A stretch of 64,000 nt of DNA from the NCBI RefSeq assembly GCF_014805685.1, contig NC_060906.1, positions 4,437,424-4,501,423 of the forward strand, in the 5' to 3' direction. The DNA comes from Silurus meridionalis (lineage: Eukaryota > Chordata > Actinopteri > Siluriformes > Siluridae). Positions 11,215 through 21,005 of this stretch are shown one piece after another. The notes beneath the pieces are model-generated. The model had not been told where the DNA came from. It saw only the letters and a program-made list of their open reading frames with translations, and searched no databases. The position numbers and the translations under genes were made by a program. Each line of letters starts with the position of its first letter. Positions within the stretch are counted from its first letter, which is position 1.

Positions 11215-12352
11215 GTTAATAACAGTTATACAAGAGATCAGAGTAAATTAATAACAGTTATACCAGAGGTCAGAGTAAATTAATAACAGTTATACCAGAG
11301 ATCAGAGAAAATTAATAATAGCAGTTATACCAGAGGTCAGAGTAAATTAATAACAGTTATACCAGAGATCAGAGTAAATTAATAACAGTTATACCAGAGG
11401 TCAGAGTAAATTAATAATAGCAGCTATACCAGAGGTCGGAGTGAATTAATAACAGTTATACCAGAGGTCAGAGTAAATTAATAACAGTTATACCAGAGGT
11501 CAGAGTAAATTAATAACAGTTATACCAGAGGTCAGAGTAAATTAATAGCAGTTATACCAGAGATCAGAGTAAATTATTAATAGCAGTTATACCAGAGTAA
11601 ATTAATAATAGCAGTTATACCAGAGGTCAGAGTAAATTAATAACAGTTATACCAGAGGTCAGAGTAAATTAATAACAGTTATACCAGAGGTCAGAGTAAA
11701 TTAATAGTAGTTATACCAGAGGTTAGAGTAAATTATTAATAGCAGTTATACCAGAGGTCAGAGTGAATTAATAACAGTTATACCAGAGATCAGAGTAAAT
11801 TAATAACAGTTATACCAGAGGTCAGAGTAAATTAATAACAGTTTTACCAGAGGTCAGAGTAAATTATTAATAGCAGTTATACCAGAGGTCAGAGTAAATT
11901 AATAACAGTTATACCAGAGTAAATTAATAACAGTTATACCAGAGGTCGGAGTAAATTAATAGTAGTTATACCACAGATAAGGGTAAATTAATAACAGTTA
12001 TACCAGAGGTCAGAGTGAATTAATAACAGTTTTACCAGAGGTCAGAGTAAATTATTAATAGCAGTTATACCAGAGTTCAGAGTAAATTAATAACAGTTAT
12101 ACCAGAGATCAAAGAAAATTATTATTAGCAGTTATACCAGAGGTCAGAGTAAATTAATAACAGTTATACCGGAGATCAGATTAAATTAATAATAGCAGTT
12201 ATACCAGAGATCAGAGAAAATTATTAATAGCAGTTATACCAGAGGTCGGAGTAAATTAATAACAGTTATACCAGAGGTCAAAGTAAATTAATAGCAGTTA
12301 TACCAGAGGTCAGAGTGAATTAATAACAGTTATACCAGAGATCAGAGTAAAG
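11215..12352. repeat. 32-bp minisatellite, array A
   Basis: Tandem units of TAATAACAGTTATACCAGAG plus GTCAGAGTAAAT (32 bp), with a 35-bp variant containing TAATAATAGCAG. About 35 units, some shortened. The same unit forms array B at 16920-17654. Confidence 0.96.
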
Positions 12353-12371
12353 ACAGACAGCGGGCGGGGCA

Positions 12372-12930
12372 AGTGATGTCACATGGCGTAATCACATGAC
12401 CCAGCGTCCAACTCGCCTCGCCCTGCCGAGTGTTTAGACAGGTCACACGCCCGTGTCTCCGGAGTTTTGTCGTTTTGTGTTTTTTTGTGTGTCACGTCCA
12501 TCTGACGTCATGTGACGTCACACGGCGTAGATATGGCACTCCGCCGGATATTACCCAGACCAGGCCGAGCGGTTTGATGTGTCACACGTCCGGGTCCAAA
12601 CGAGTTTAGGGACACGGTAAGCTAATAGGTTTGCTCGGTGGGCGTGGCCTGTGACGTCACGTGACATATTCGATTCAGCCGGGGTTCAACTCCGCCTACT
12701 GTGCCAAGTACTTTGACATATCACACGGCCATTTCTGAGCATGTTTTTTTTTTCATGCTTATTTGGACTAATGTTGGGGGCGTGGCCTGACGTGACGTCA
12801 CGTGATGTCATTATATTACCCACAGTCCAACTTCATATGCTACGCTGAGTCCGTGGATATGTCACATGCCCCCTTCATGTATTTTGATGACCGCGCCCAC
12901 TTTGATACCCATAATGCCCTTCTGCACAAG
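12372..12930. repeat. Four degenerate 139-bp tandem units carrying TGACGTCA palindromes
   Basis: The anchor TCACAC/TCACAT recurs at 12443, 12582, 12721 and 12862, spacings of 139, 139 and 141 bp. Each unit contains a related block (GTCCAACT or GTTCAACT followed by a GTGTTTAGAC/TACTTTGACA-like element). The perfect octamer TGACGTCA occurs at 12503, 12513, 12652 and 12793; the last two run straight into CACGTG (12658 and 12799). The octamer is the CREB/ATF consensus and CACGTG is an E-box core. The area is GC-rich and CpG-bearing compared with its surroundings. Confidence 0.75.
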
Positions 12931-13600
12931 AAGGGTAATGCCATCTCCCATGATGCAATTCACCCCAAAGGGCTGTTTGCTTTGATATATGACAAAGTGT
13001 CTGGCGTGAGAGACAAAGTCCAAATCCGTGACGGCGTGGCAGAACCAGGGCGTCGGCTTGCAACGTTCCAGGCCGTCAGATGGCTTTTTGCAGGCGTTCT
13101 GGAGGTTCAACTTTTTAGGTTCTTAATTGATGTGTCGTCGGGATATTGGGGGACGGTAGCGATCGAAGGGGCCAAGCACTCAAACGCCTATGTGCCTGGA
13201 GGTTTGAGCCAGAGAAAGGAAGCTGATTCATGGCTTTTCTTTCTCTTTCCCTGCACCCTCCCCCCTCTGGTTCTGTTGCCTTGTTGGGGAATTTCAAACT
13301 CCTATGGAGATTCCCCTGGAGCTCATAGCAGCCACGGTGCTCTCTTCTGGGCATGGGATGTTTGATATTGTGGGAGGGGATCCCATGCACCTAAATGAAC
13401 ACCGTGGCTGCTCTGAGCTCCAGAGGATGAGTCTTTGTAATGTTTTATCAGCCTGCAGAGATGAAGGCCAAATCCTTTACAAGGTGACAGAACCAGGGCG
13501 TTTGTGTGCACTAAGCCACGTTGCCTGGCTTTTGGCACAATAGATTAGAACAGTACACATATATTATTCGCGCTGGGCGGCAGAACCCGAGGCAGAACCA
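12931..13600. repeat. Diverged direct repeats, no gene
   Basis: A segment at about 13010-13100 (CAAATCC...GGCAGAACCAGGGCGT...TGGCTTTTTGC) recurs at about 13460-13540 (CAAATCC...GACAGAACCAGGGCGT...TGGCTTTTGGC), and a shorter echo (GGCAGAACC) follows at 13578-13615. A frame of 187 codons crosses the first copy, but it has no recognisable domain, and an equally open frame lies on the other strand. I read this as a decayed long-period tandem repeat. Confidence 0.5.
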
Positions 13601-13639
13601 GTGCACTGACTGGCTTTTGATTGCCATTCTCTGCCTTCT

Positions 13640-14260
13640 TTCTCTTTCCCTGTTTTTGCTTATCTCTCTTCCTAATCCCTTCTTTCCCTTACCGTTTTTT
13701 TCTCATTTCTCCTGCTTCTACCTTATTCCCTTACCCTATTTTTGCTTACCTCCCCTCCTACTCCCTTCGTTCTCTTACCCTATTTTTGCTTATCTCCTCC
13801 TACTCCCTTCTTTCCTTAGCCTATTTTTGCTTACCTCCTACTCCCTTCTTTCCTTACCCTATTTTTGCTTATCTCTCCTCCTGTTTCCTACTTTCTCTTA
13901 CCCTATTTTTGCTTATCTCCTCCTACTCCTTTTTCTCTTACCCTATTTTTGCTTATCTCCTCCTACTCCTTCTTTCCCTTAGCCTATTTTGTATATTCTT
14001 AGTATTTTTGCTTACCTCCTCCTACTCCTTCTTTCCTTAGCCTATTTTTGCTTACCTCTCCTCCTACTCCTTCTTTCCTTACCCTATTTTTGCTTATCTC
14101 TCCTCCTACTCCTTCTTTCCTTACCCTATTTTTGCTTATCTCCTCCTGTTTCCTACTTTCTCTTACCCTGTTTTTGCTTATCTCCTCCTACTCCTTTTTC
14201 TCTTACCCTGTTTTTGCTTATCTCTCCTTCTACTCCTTTCTTATTCTTTGCAATAGAGTT
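13640..14260. repeat. Pyrimidine-strand minisatellite, units of about 38-44 bp
   Basis: CTATTTTTGCTTATCTCCTC plus CTACTCCTTCTTTCCTTAC units; TTTTTGCT recurs at 13739, 13783, 13824, 13862, 13906 and 13946. Almost all bases on the plus strand are C or T. Long hydrophobic open frames (Leu/Phe/Ser repeats) exist in several frames, as expected from the composition, and are not genes. Confidence 0.93.
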
Positions 14261-15840
14261 TAAGTTTTTTTTTCTATTTCCCTCGTGTTTTTTTGTTCAT
14301 GCTGATAGACAGTCACACACACACCAGGAGAAGGCATGTGTACCCTGTATATCAGCCACTATGTGCACACCAGGTCCTACACACACGGCAGATCTGCCTC
14401 TTGTTCAGGTGTTTATATTCGGTACAGAAAGAAGCACCAAGGTTTTGCTGAGCCTATAAATGCTGACATTTATCCTCCTTAAGGTTACAGAGTCTTTACT
14501 TGCAGAAGGTGAACCTAGTAAATGAAACCAAAGTGATGAAGTTCATTAAGTGTTTTGGAGAAGGGCAGACCGAGTGAATAAAAACAGAATCAAAGCTTTC
14601 GCCCTTTCACTAATCCATGGTGGTACATGACATGACAAACGGATGCGGTCCTCTGGAGCTCAGATTTCTAAGACCTCAAATGGGTTTCATTGGTATATTG
14701 GTGCTCATGAAGTGATTTATTTAGGCCATGCATAAGATTTATTAAGTGGGTTTTTCTTCATCTTTCTCTTTTCCAAGCACATATTTTTCCTATGAGAGGT
14801 ACACAAGACATGCCAGGAGTAGGCATGTGCCTGTCCTGTATCATCCGCTATGGGCTCACCAGCTCCTTCCCACTCTGTATGTTTGCCTCTTGAAGTTTGA
14901 ACTTGATGACAGACAGGCACAGAAGAGCCGCAGGTATATAGTGTCTGATGTGGGCACACAAGCTCCTCTCCACAATGCGGCTCGGTCTCATGAACAGTTC
15001 TTTTTCTCTTTAGAAAAATCCACAAAAGAATGTGGTTGTGTAAACAAAAGAAGAATTTACTCTACTTAAATCCATGTCCTAGATTACAGCATTCTCTGTA
15101 AAGAAAGAACGACCAGGTTTGGGACTAAAACACATTCCTAAAATGTACCAGCCACAAAAAAGTTTAAAGCACCAACATCAAACTTTGTTTTTGCATGTTT
15201 GTTCCACCAGAGTCTAAATGAACTTTAGGTTAAAGATCCTGTGCTTGCACAGTGTGTACAGACATGTATTCATGATTATGTATTCAGAAGAGAACAGATG
15301 AATGAATGAGTGCAGTGATGAAGTGTTATGGACCAATGAGTGCACAGCATGATAGAAATGACCAAACTCCAAAGTACCCATGAGCATTGAGTATTAGTTT
15401 TCACCATGTTTGAGCACCAGGTTTGTATCTAAATGAATCTCTAGTTTACAGAGAATGGGCATACAGAAGGCTGTTGGTAAATTTTAACTGCATGAAAGGT
15501 GAGTATTAAGCATGTAAAGAATCGTGTTTTTTATTCCCAAACTCAATTTGTGATTCTTTTGCAAGTGGAGGTCAAGAGCCACTGCTGATTCCCAGCTCTC
15601 CCTCTCCACAGTATATGACAGTTAAGTATTCTATGAAATATCAGATCTCTATATGCAGAAAATATAAATAGATATCTGATTGATTATCAGTATTCATGCA
15701 GTGTTGGGAACCTTTGCATGAATACTGATAAACACCAATCATTGCTGTGTTGATGCCAGAGAAAATTTGTCCATGCAGTTCTACCACTTTCATGGAAAGT
15801 TCCTACTAAAATAACAAATATTACACAGTTACTTACTCGT
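14261..15840. other. Non-genic spacer with a diverged duplicated block
   Basis: A ~100-bp block, CCAGGAGAAGGCATGTG...TGCCTCTTG at about 14322-14405, recurs as CCAGGAGTAGGCATGTG...TGCCTCTTG at about 14813-14895, an offset near 490 bp. Less clear echoes follow (AGAAAGAA..ACCA at 14425 and 15100). No gene or known transposon is recognisable. A perfect hairpin lies at 15685-15730. Confidence 0.45.
15685..15730. repeat. Perfect 16-bp inverted repeat (hairpin)
   Basis: TATCAGTATTCATGCA (15685-15700), a 14-base spacer, then its exact complement TGCATGAATACTGATA (15715-15730). Weak symmetry extends a few bases further outward. Confidence 0.9.
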
Positions 15841-16074
15841 GGTGTCCGCCTTTTGTATAGCAGGTTGTGTATATACGCCCTGAGGTCGAGTGGCCACTGT
15901 TCTGCCCCTCCTCTCAGTGATCTTTTGTCCAGGCCTGCCTCTGGATAGTGTTCTCTCAGGCCACTGTGCAGCTACGGTTTCTCATCAACGCCTGGTGGTT
16001 CCATGAAATTGAGTAAGAACGGGAGCTGAGGATACATGACAGGAATTTATGTCAACAGACTGCTACATTGACTC

Positions 16075-16455
16075 AGGACTCATATATACAGTTTGCTTAC
16101 GACACTGTTGTGGTGGGCCTGATCTCCAATGACAGGTTAAATACCTGTAGAGAGGTCAGAGAACAATTCTCCTGAACGAGCAAGACAGTTGATAGTATAA
16201 GCCAGGAGCTGGAGGTTGTAACGCATGGCCAAGCTCGATATAACTTTATGCTCATGTCACAACCTCCGCCGGTTCTTCACTTTTTACAAACATAAGAGTG
16301 TCAAGACATGTGTTAAAACTTACTCAGCGTCCTTCATTACTTCTACTGTGTATTACAGGGCGGAAAGAATATGGTTGAGGTTATCAGGGTCAGATACTTG
16401 TAATCTAGTTGTTCTTAAGAGACATTACCACAAGCAGAATACATCTGCGCCGTAA
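16075..16455 (+). pseudogene. Decayed LINE reverse transcriptase fragment
   Basis: At about 16091-16130 a frame reads FAYDTVVVGLISND, a damaged version of the FADDTVVVG active-site box of L2/CR1-like LINEs. A KTKELIVDY-like block is suggested at about 16180-16200, and LCSCHNLRRFFTF at 16250-16290 resembles the LRRLRRF stretch found further downstream in these proteins. Frames shift repeatedly and homology is weak after 16330. Confidence 0.5.
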
Positions 16456-16459
16456 AGTT

Positions 16460-16760
16460 TATGCTTCAGCAGGTCAAGCTGCTGCTTACACCATGGCTGT
16501 GTGCATATCAGGCTGACCTGCTGTGTATATTGCCAGAGGTTATGAGCTTCAGAGATCTGGTCAGAGCCACTAAGAGATAGCCATTTGCCCAGGATGCCCT
16601 GAGGTCACAGAAAGGCACCTGTGGCTCAATATCAGACATGACCAGGGACAGTTATTGCTGGATGTCGCTAACTCCTTCTGGTGTCATTGCATATCGGTGG
16701 TTGAGAGGTCAGGAAAAATAAGAACAGGTGGAGGCATTCCAGTTATTCAGTCAGTTTCCC
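16460..16760 (+). pseudogene. Decayed DIRS-like (or related retroelement) gag-region fragment
   Basis: Short pieces in shifting frames recall a fish retroelement ORF that I associate with DIRS elements: AGQAAAYTMAV (about 16468-16500), DLVRATK (about 16555-16580), and VTERHLWLNI (about 16594-16625). The order is right for that family. All frames are broken. The family name is from memory and the match is patchy. Confidence 0.4.
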
Positions 16761-16919
16761 GGGTCAGAGTTATCAGAAGGTTCAAAACGCAGTGTAAATT
16801 ACTATACATTATAGTGAGTACAGATCTGAGAAGTCATTTAACAGAGTTTCCGAAAATTACAGAACTTTCTGGGGATCTGGCTGTAGCATGTCACCAGACC
16901 AGAGAATAATAGGGTCATA

Positions 16920-17654
16920 CAAGACAGAGGTCGGAGAATTATCAGCTGCAGTTATCTCTCAGAAATTAATAAGTCCAGGTCAGCGTTTTATACCAGAGTC
17001 TGGCTTTAATAGCAGTTATACCCTGGGTCAGAGTAATTATCAGTGACCACCAGGTCAGACTGATTACACATTATACAGAGCATGAAATCATTAATAGCAG
17101 TTATACCAGGTGGTCAGAAATTAATCTATTATGTGTCAGGAAATTTGATTTGATTTGATAAATTAATTTGGTTATACCAGATGAGAATGGGTTCCCAGAG
17201 TCTGGTTAATAAGGTTTGTTCCTTATGCCATCAGAGTACAGTCGCCAGGGGTAACAAATATTATAAAGCATAAATTTCAATACCAATTATAGTTATACTA
17301 GAGTAAATGTTCATTATACCAGAGCAGTTAATAAAATATAAAGAATTAATTGCAGTTATACCAGAGGTCAGAGTAAATTAATAACAGTTATACCAGAGGT
17401 CAGAGTAAATTAATAACAGTTATACCAGAGGTCAGAGTAAATTAATAACAGTTATACCAGAGGTCAGAGTAAATTAATAACAGTTATACCAGAGGTCAGA
17501 GTAAATTAATAATAGCAGTTATACCAGAGGTCAGAGTGAATTAATAGCAGTTATACCAGAGGTCAGAGTAAATTAATAACAGTTATACCAGAGGTCAGGT
17601 AAATTAAAGTTATGGCAGTTATACCAGAGGTCAGAGTAAAGTATAGCAGTTATA
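16920..17654. repeat. 32-bp minisatellite, array B, running into a scaffold gap
   Basis: Clean 32-bp units identical to array A run from about 17340 to 17654, where 100 Ns begin. From about 16920 to 17340 the units are scrambled and partial (CAGTTATACC and GGTCAGAG pieces between unrelated bases). The gap presumably hides more array. Confidence 0.9.
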
Positions 17655-17754
17655 NNNNNNNNNNNNNNNNNNNNNNNNNNNNNNNNNNNNNNNNNNNNNN
17701 NNNNNNNNNNNNNNNNNNNNNNNNNNNNNNNNNNNNNNNNNNNNNNNNNNNNNN
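17655..17754. other. Assembly gap (100 N)
   Basis: Exactly 100 Ns, the conventional placeholder for a gap of unknown size; the left flank is minisatellite and the right flank lies in the coding exon ending at 18382. Confidence 0.99.
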
Positions 17755-18382
17755 AGGGCTTGAAAATTCTGTGCCACTGCATGATGAACACATATCGGGT
17801 TTGTAGTCTGGGTCTAAACCATAGAGTGTCAGGAGCACGGGTGCAACGGTAGGTGCAGAGTGACTGGATAGGAGGACCCAAATGCAGGATGCAAACAAGG
17901 TTATGGAAAAACTGAATTTAATATATAAAGTATAGCAGAGAGCAAAGGCAAAACAAAGTCCAAAAACAGTCCAAAAAATCCATAAACTGGCACACAGAAC
18001 AAAGAAGGGCAGAGCACAGTCACAAACCAATAACAGGTCAGAGTTCAAACCAGGGCAGAGGCAGTGCAGAACAGGGTACAGGGTACAGAGATCAGGGACA
18101 GGAACAGGAACAGGCACAGGCAGGGTGGCAAGAAGAATCTCAGGGGCTAGGAAACCGGTAAGATAATCTGGCCAGGAGCTAAAGTCTTGATTGTCCTTAT
18201 ATACTGGGAGGCGCGGGAAAAACGGCAAGATGGCCGCCGACCCGGAAGTGCTCACCGCGGAACCGGAAGTGCTCGCCGCGAAACTGGGAGTGCGCGCAGT
18301 GTGCCCGGGAGATCCTGACATAGAGGCTCAAGAATTCTGATTCAGGGGAATCTTTATCTGACTCCTCATGAATATCATCAGA
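17755..18382 (-). pseudogene. Second coding exon of a minus-strand gene, split by a solo LTR
   Basis: On the minus strand the exon follows a good acceptor (TTATTTACAG, ending at 18383) and reads SDDIHEESDKDSPESEFLSL in phase 0. The LTR (18320-17827) then intervenes, and the frame resumes as YGLDPDYKPDMCSSCSGTEF up to the scaffold gap. The upstream exon at 19643-19676 ends in phase 0, so the two join as MEGKSAQ-SDDIHEE. The peptide is acidic and Ser-rich, like a disordered N-terminus. I do not recognise the protein. The LTR would disrupt the product unless it is absent from other alleles or the exon is skipped. The exon's 3' end lies in or beyond the gap. Confidence 0.6.
17827..18320 (-). mobile_element. 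Solo LTR (Gypsy-like), 494 bp, with 5-bp target duplication
   Basis: Ends TGTCAGGAGC...GATCCTGACA, so TG...CA with short inverted termini. The flanks TAGAG (17822-17826) and TAGAG (18321-18325) are a perfect 5-bp target site duplication, the size used by Gypsy/Ty3 integrases. Orientation is minus: a TATA box (AGTATATAAGG, about 18196-18206) and a downstream ATTAAA poly(A) signal (about 17920) read in that direction. A GC-rich stretch with two CGGAAGTGCTC repeats (ETS-like) precedes the TATA box. No internal region remains. Confidence 0.88.
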
Positions 18383-18482
18383 CTGTAAATAAATGAATCA
18401 TTGTGAGATCATTAAAGAGACACTTTACCATCATCATTATTATGAAGATGTGCATCTGATATCCTGATACTAAGACTTAACA

Positions 18483-18797
18483 GTAACTAACACTTTACAA
18501 TAAGGTTCACTAGTTAACATGAGCTAAATACTTTGGCTATCATGAACTTAGAAGAATAAACTGTAGAGTTTTTTTTCATTCTCAGTTAATGTTTAAGTCA
18601 GTATTTACTAATGCATTATTAAAATCAGAAGTGTGGATGTTAACATTAGTAATACACTGTGAATTAACATGAACAACTATATTTTCATTAACTAACTACA
18701 TTTATTACATGATTTATTAATATTTGTCATTGTTCATTTTTCATTCATGTTAATGTAACTAACTAACATTAACTAATTCTTATTGTAAAGTCAAAGT
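18483..18797. mobile_element. MITE with ACTTTACAATAAG-type termini
   Basis: Left end AACACTTTACAATAAGGTTC and right end TTCTTATTGTAAAGT are inverted. The interior is made of GTTAACATGAACTAA-like motifs in both orientations. A second, partial copy (GGTAACACTTTACAATAAAT...) begins at about 19107. No coding capacity; I cannot assign a superfamily. Confidence 0.6.
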
Positions 18798-18799
18798 CT

Positions 18800-19642
18800 G
18801 TAAAACTGCAGTGTAGTGTAAAATAATGCACAATACTGAGTTTATTATTTATAAAGTACTAGTGCTCTAGTGGGAGAGTTTATTGTGTTGTTTAAACAGT
18901 TAACTACAGTATTGTGTAAACTATAATACGCCACACCACACTGACTGACAGACTTTTCAGAGCAGAAGATAAGATTGTTTTCTGTCATCTGAAGTGAAGT
19001 CTGGTCTGCCTCATCTAGAGAAAGAGAGGATGTATTCCACAGACTGAAGGGAAAAGCTGTGCTTGTGTAGTTATTGTACACTCTCCAAAAGTCTACATGG
19101 ACTTTTGGTAACACTTTACAATAAATAAGGTTTATTCATTAACTCCCTTAACATGAAATAAGGATAATTTATGTTAATGTTAATAACACATTTTTGTAAA
19201 TGTGTTCAAAAGTAACTCTTGAAATGGTAAAGATACATAATTTATATGCCTTTATAACAATGAGAAACTTCTGTCACTGCTGTAATTAGATTTTATTTGT
19301 ACATTAGTTGAGCATTAATTAATGCATATTAGTGAATAGTCAAGTGTTCACCTTCTATACTCTCTATTATCTACACAACCTGTAGCAGCTTCTCTACTGT
19401 AGCCTACGTCAATGTGGCTGATCTAACAGCCATGAGCAGTCATCTAACACCAAACATTCAGATTTTACTGAAGATTTATCACTAAGAATCACACTGGTTC
19501 TAATAATAAACTGTTCTCTCAGTCTTATAATGATTCCAGGATATGAATTTATTTATATTATTATCACAGTGTTGTTTCATTTGAAAAACTGCTCCTTAAT
19601 TAGTTACTAAAGACTACTGAGAGATTTACTGAGAGCACATAC
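18800..19642. other. Intronic AT-rich sequence
   Basis: Lies between the two recognised coding exons of the minus-strand gene. It contains a partial MITE copy from about 19107 and otherwise no recognisable feature. Confidence 0.5.
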
Positions 19643-19676
19643 CTGTGCTGACTTTCCTTCCATCGCTGCCTGAACA
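19643..19676 (-). CDS. First coding exon (34 bp) of the minus-strand gene
   Basis: The minus strand reads an acceptor CTTCTCTTTAG, then a 34-bp exon with ATG at 19663-19661 encoding MEGKSAQ, then a strong donor CAG|GTATGT. It joins in phase 0 to the exon starting at 18382. Because an acceptor precedes it, an upstream untranslated exon is expected, perhaps in the CpG-bearing stretch at 20.57-20.8 kb. Evidence is limited to splice signals and frame agreement; no homology is recognised. Confidence 0.5.
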
Positions 19677-19847
19677 CTAAAGAGAAGATTGAAAAATGTG
19701 TTAGTTTAAACTAAATAACTCCAGTCACAGGCTACAATTAGCAAACTGTACAGTACTACATCAATAATCACTTTCACTATTCAGATATTTACATGACAAT
19801 TATTTACAAAGTTATTTTACAATAACATTTTATATATATTATTTTTA

Positions 19848-19892
<45 letters not shown>
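19848..19892. repeat. (ATT)n microsatellite
   Basis: About 15 ATT units. Confidence 0.97.
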
Positions 19893-19893
<1 letters not shown>

Positions 19894-20034
19894 TTTAAAT
19901 ATCAGTTATTTAAAAAGCCTATGAGTTTAGAGAGAAACAAATTAAATATGACATCCTGATGTATTCTGTATTTGTTTGTTAAACTTCCTGTTGCAATTCT
20001 GTAGTGAGCTTCATGAGTCTCTGTACTGCAGCAC

Positions 20035-20566
20035 AGCGTCTACTGTTCCCCTCCCCCACACTAAACTACACCAACTTCTTCCCAGTGGACTGCTGTTTCC
20101 CTCCCCCACACTAAGCCATTCTACTGTTCCCCTCCCCCACACTAAACTACACTAACTTCTTCCCAGTGGACTGCTGTTCCCCTCCCCCACATTAAGCCAT
20201 TCTACTGTTCCCCTCCCCCACACTAAACTACACTAACTTCTTCCCAGTGGACTGCTGTTCCCCTCCCCGACACTAAACTTCCCAGTGGACTGCTGTTCCC
20301 TCCCCACACTAAACTTCCCAGTGGACTGCTGTTCCCTCCCCACACTAAACTTCCCAGTGGACTGCTGTTCCCCTCCCCCACACTAAACTACACCAACTTC
20401 TTCCCAGTGGACTGCTGTTCCCCTCCCCCACACTAAACTACACCAACTTCTTCCCAGTGGACTGCTGTTCCCCTCCCCCACACTAAACTACACCAACTTC
20501 TTCCCAGTGGACTGCTGTTCCCCTCCCCCACACTAAACTACACCAACTTCTTCCCAGTGGACTGCT
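20035..20566. repeat. 50-bp minisatellite
   Basis: Units CCACACTAAACTACACCAAC plus TTCTTCCCAGTGGACTGCTG plus TTCCCCTCCC. TTCCCAGTGG recurs exactly 50 bp apart at 20401, 20451, 20501 and 20551; earlier units are shortened or lack the CTACACCAACTTC part. About 11 units. Confidence 0.96.
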
Positions 20567-20800
20567 TAATTAAAGGGGCGGGCCTTTAATTAAGACTGCG
20601 CGGTATAATATTTTGGGGAAAGGAGCTAAAATTACGGAAGTCCTAAAAGGCCATGAATGATCCGTTTTTTGTTTTCATTTTCTCCTGATCTCGTTACAAC
20701 GAGTTGTCTTGTCGTGATCATGAATTAATTTTCTCGTGGACGCGCGTGGACGAGACTGCATCGGCTCGCGTGAACGCGCCAGCTGCATAAATGATCATGT
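20567..20800 (-). promoter_or_regulatory. CpG-bearing segment, possible promoter or first-exon area
   Basis: After the minisatellite the sequence holds GGGGCGGGCC, GCGCGG, GGACGCGCGTGGACG and GGCTCGCGTGAACGCGCC in an otherwise AT-rich neighbourhood. It lies about 1 kb upstream of the first recognised coding exon of the minus-strand gene (19663). No TATA box or defined start is visible, so the call rests on composition and position. Confidence 0.3.
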
Positions 20801-21005
20801 TTATTATCTATGATGCTGCATAGAGCATTCTATTGTGCCGAAAACACAGGAAATGTATTAGTGATCACGAGGAATGTTCTAGATGCAGCATCATGAATAA
20901 AACACGGGCACGTGCCGCTGCCACAATGGTTATGGTTATTATCCATGATCCTGCCTCTAGAACATGCCGAATACACAGCAAAAATTATCACGAGGAAACA
21001 ATATT
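20790..21005. repeat. Short direct and inverted repeats around GATGCTGCAT
   Basis: ATGATGCTGCATAGAGCATTC...GCCGAAAACACAGGAAA...ATCACGAGGAA at 20811-20873 is echoed by CATGATCCTGCCTCTAGAACATGCCGAATACACAGCAAA...ATCACGAGGAA at 20943-20998, and by the inverted GAATGTTCTAGATGCAGCATCATG at 20872-20895. This looks like a decayed element with repeated ends; I recognise no family. Confidence 0.5.

Noticed and set aside
12802..13365. 187-codon plus-strand frame as a gene
   Set aside because: It overlaps a degenerate tandem repeat, has an equally long frame on the opposite strand, and no recognisable domain or splice sites.
13521..14459. Several long Leu/Phe/Ser-rich open frames resembling multi-pass membrane proteins
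   Set aside because: They lie entirely in the pyrimidine-rich minisatellite, are open in more than one frame, and repeat with the satellite period; composition explains them.
17573..17881. Open frames running through the scaffold gap
   Set aside because: Ns were read as unknown residues; the frame continuity across the gap has no meaning.
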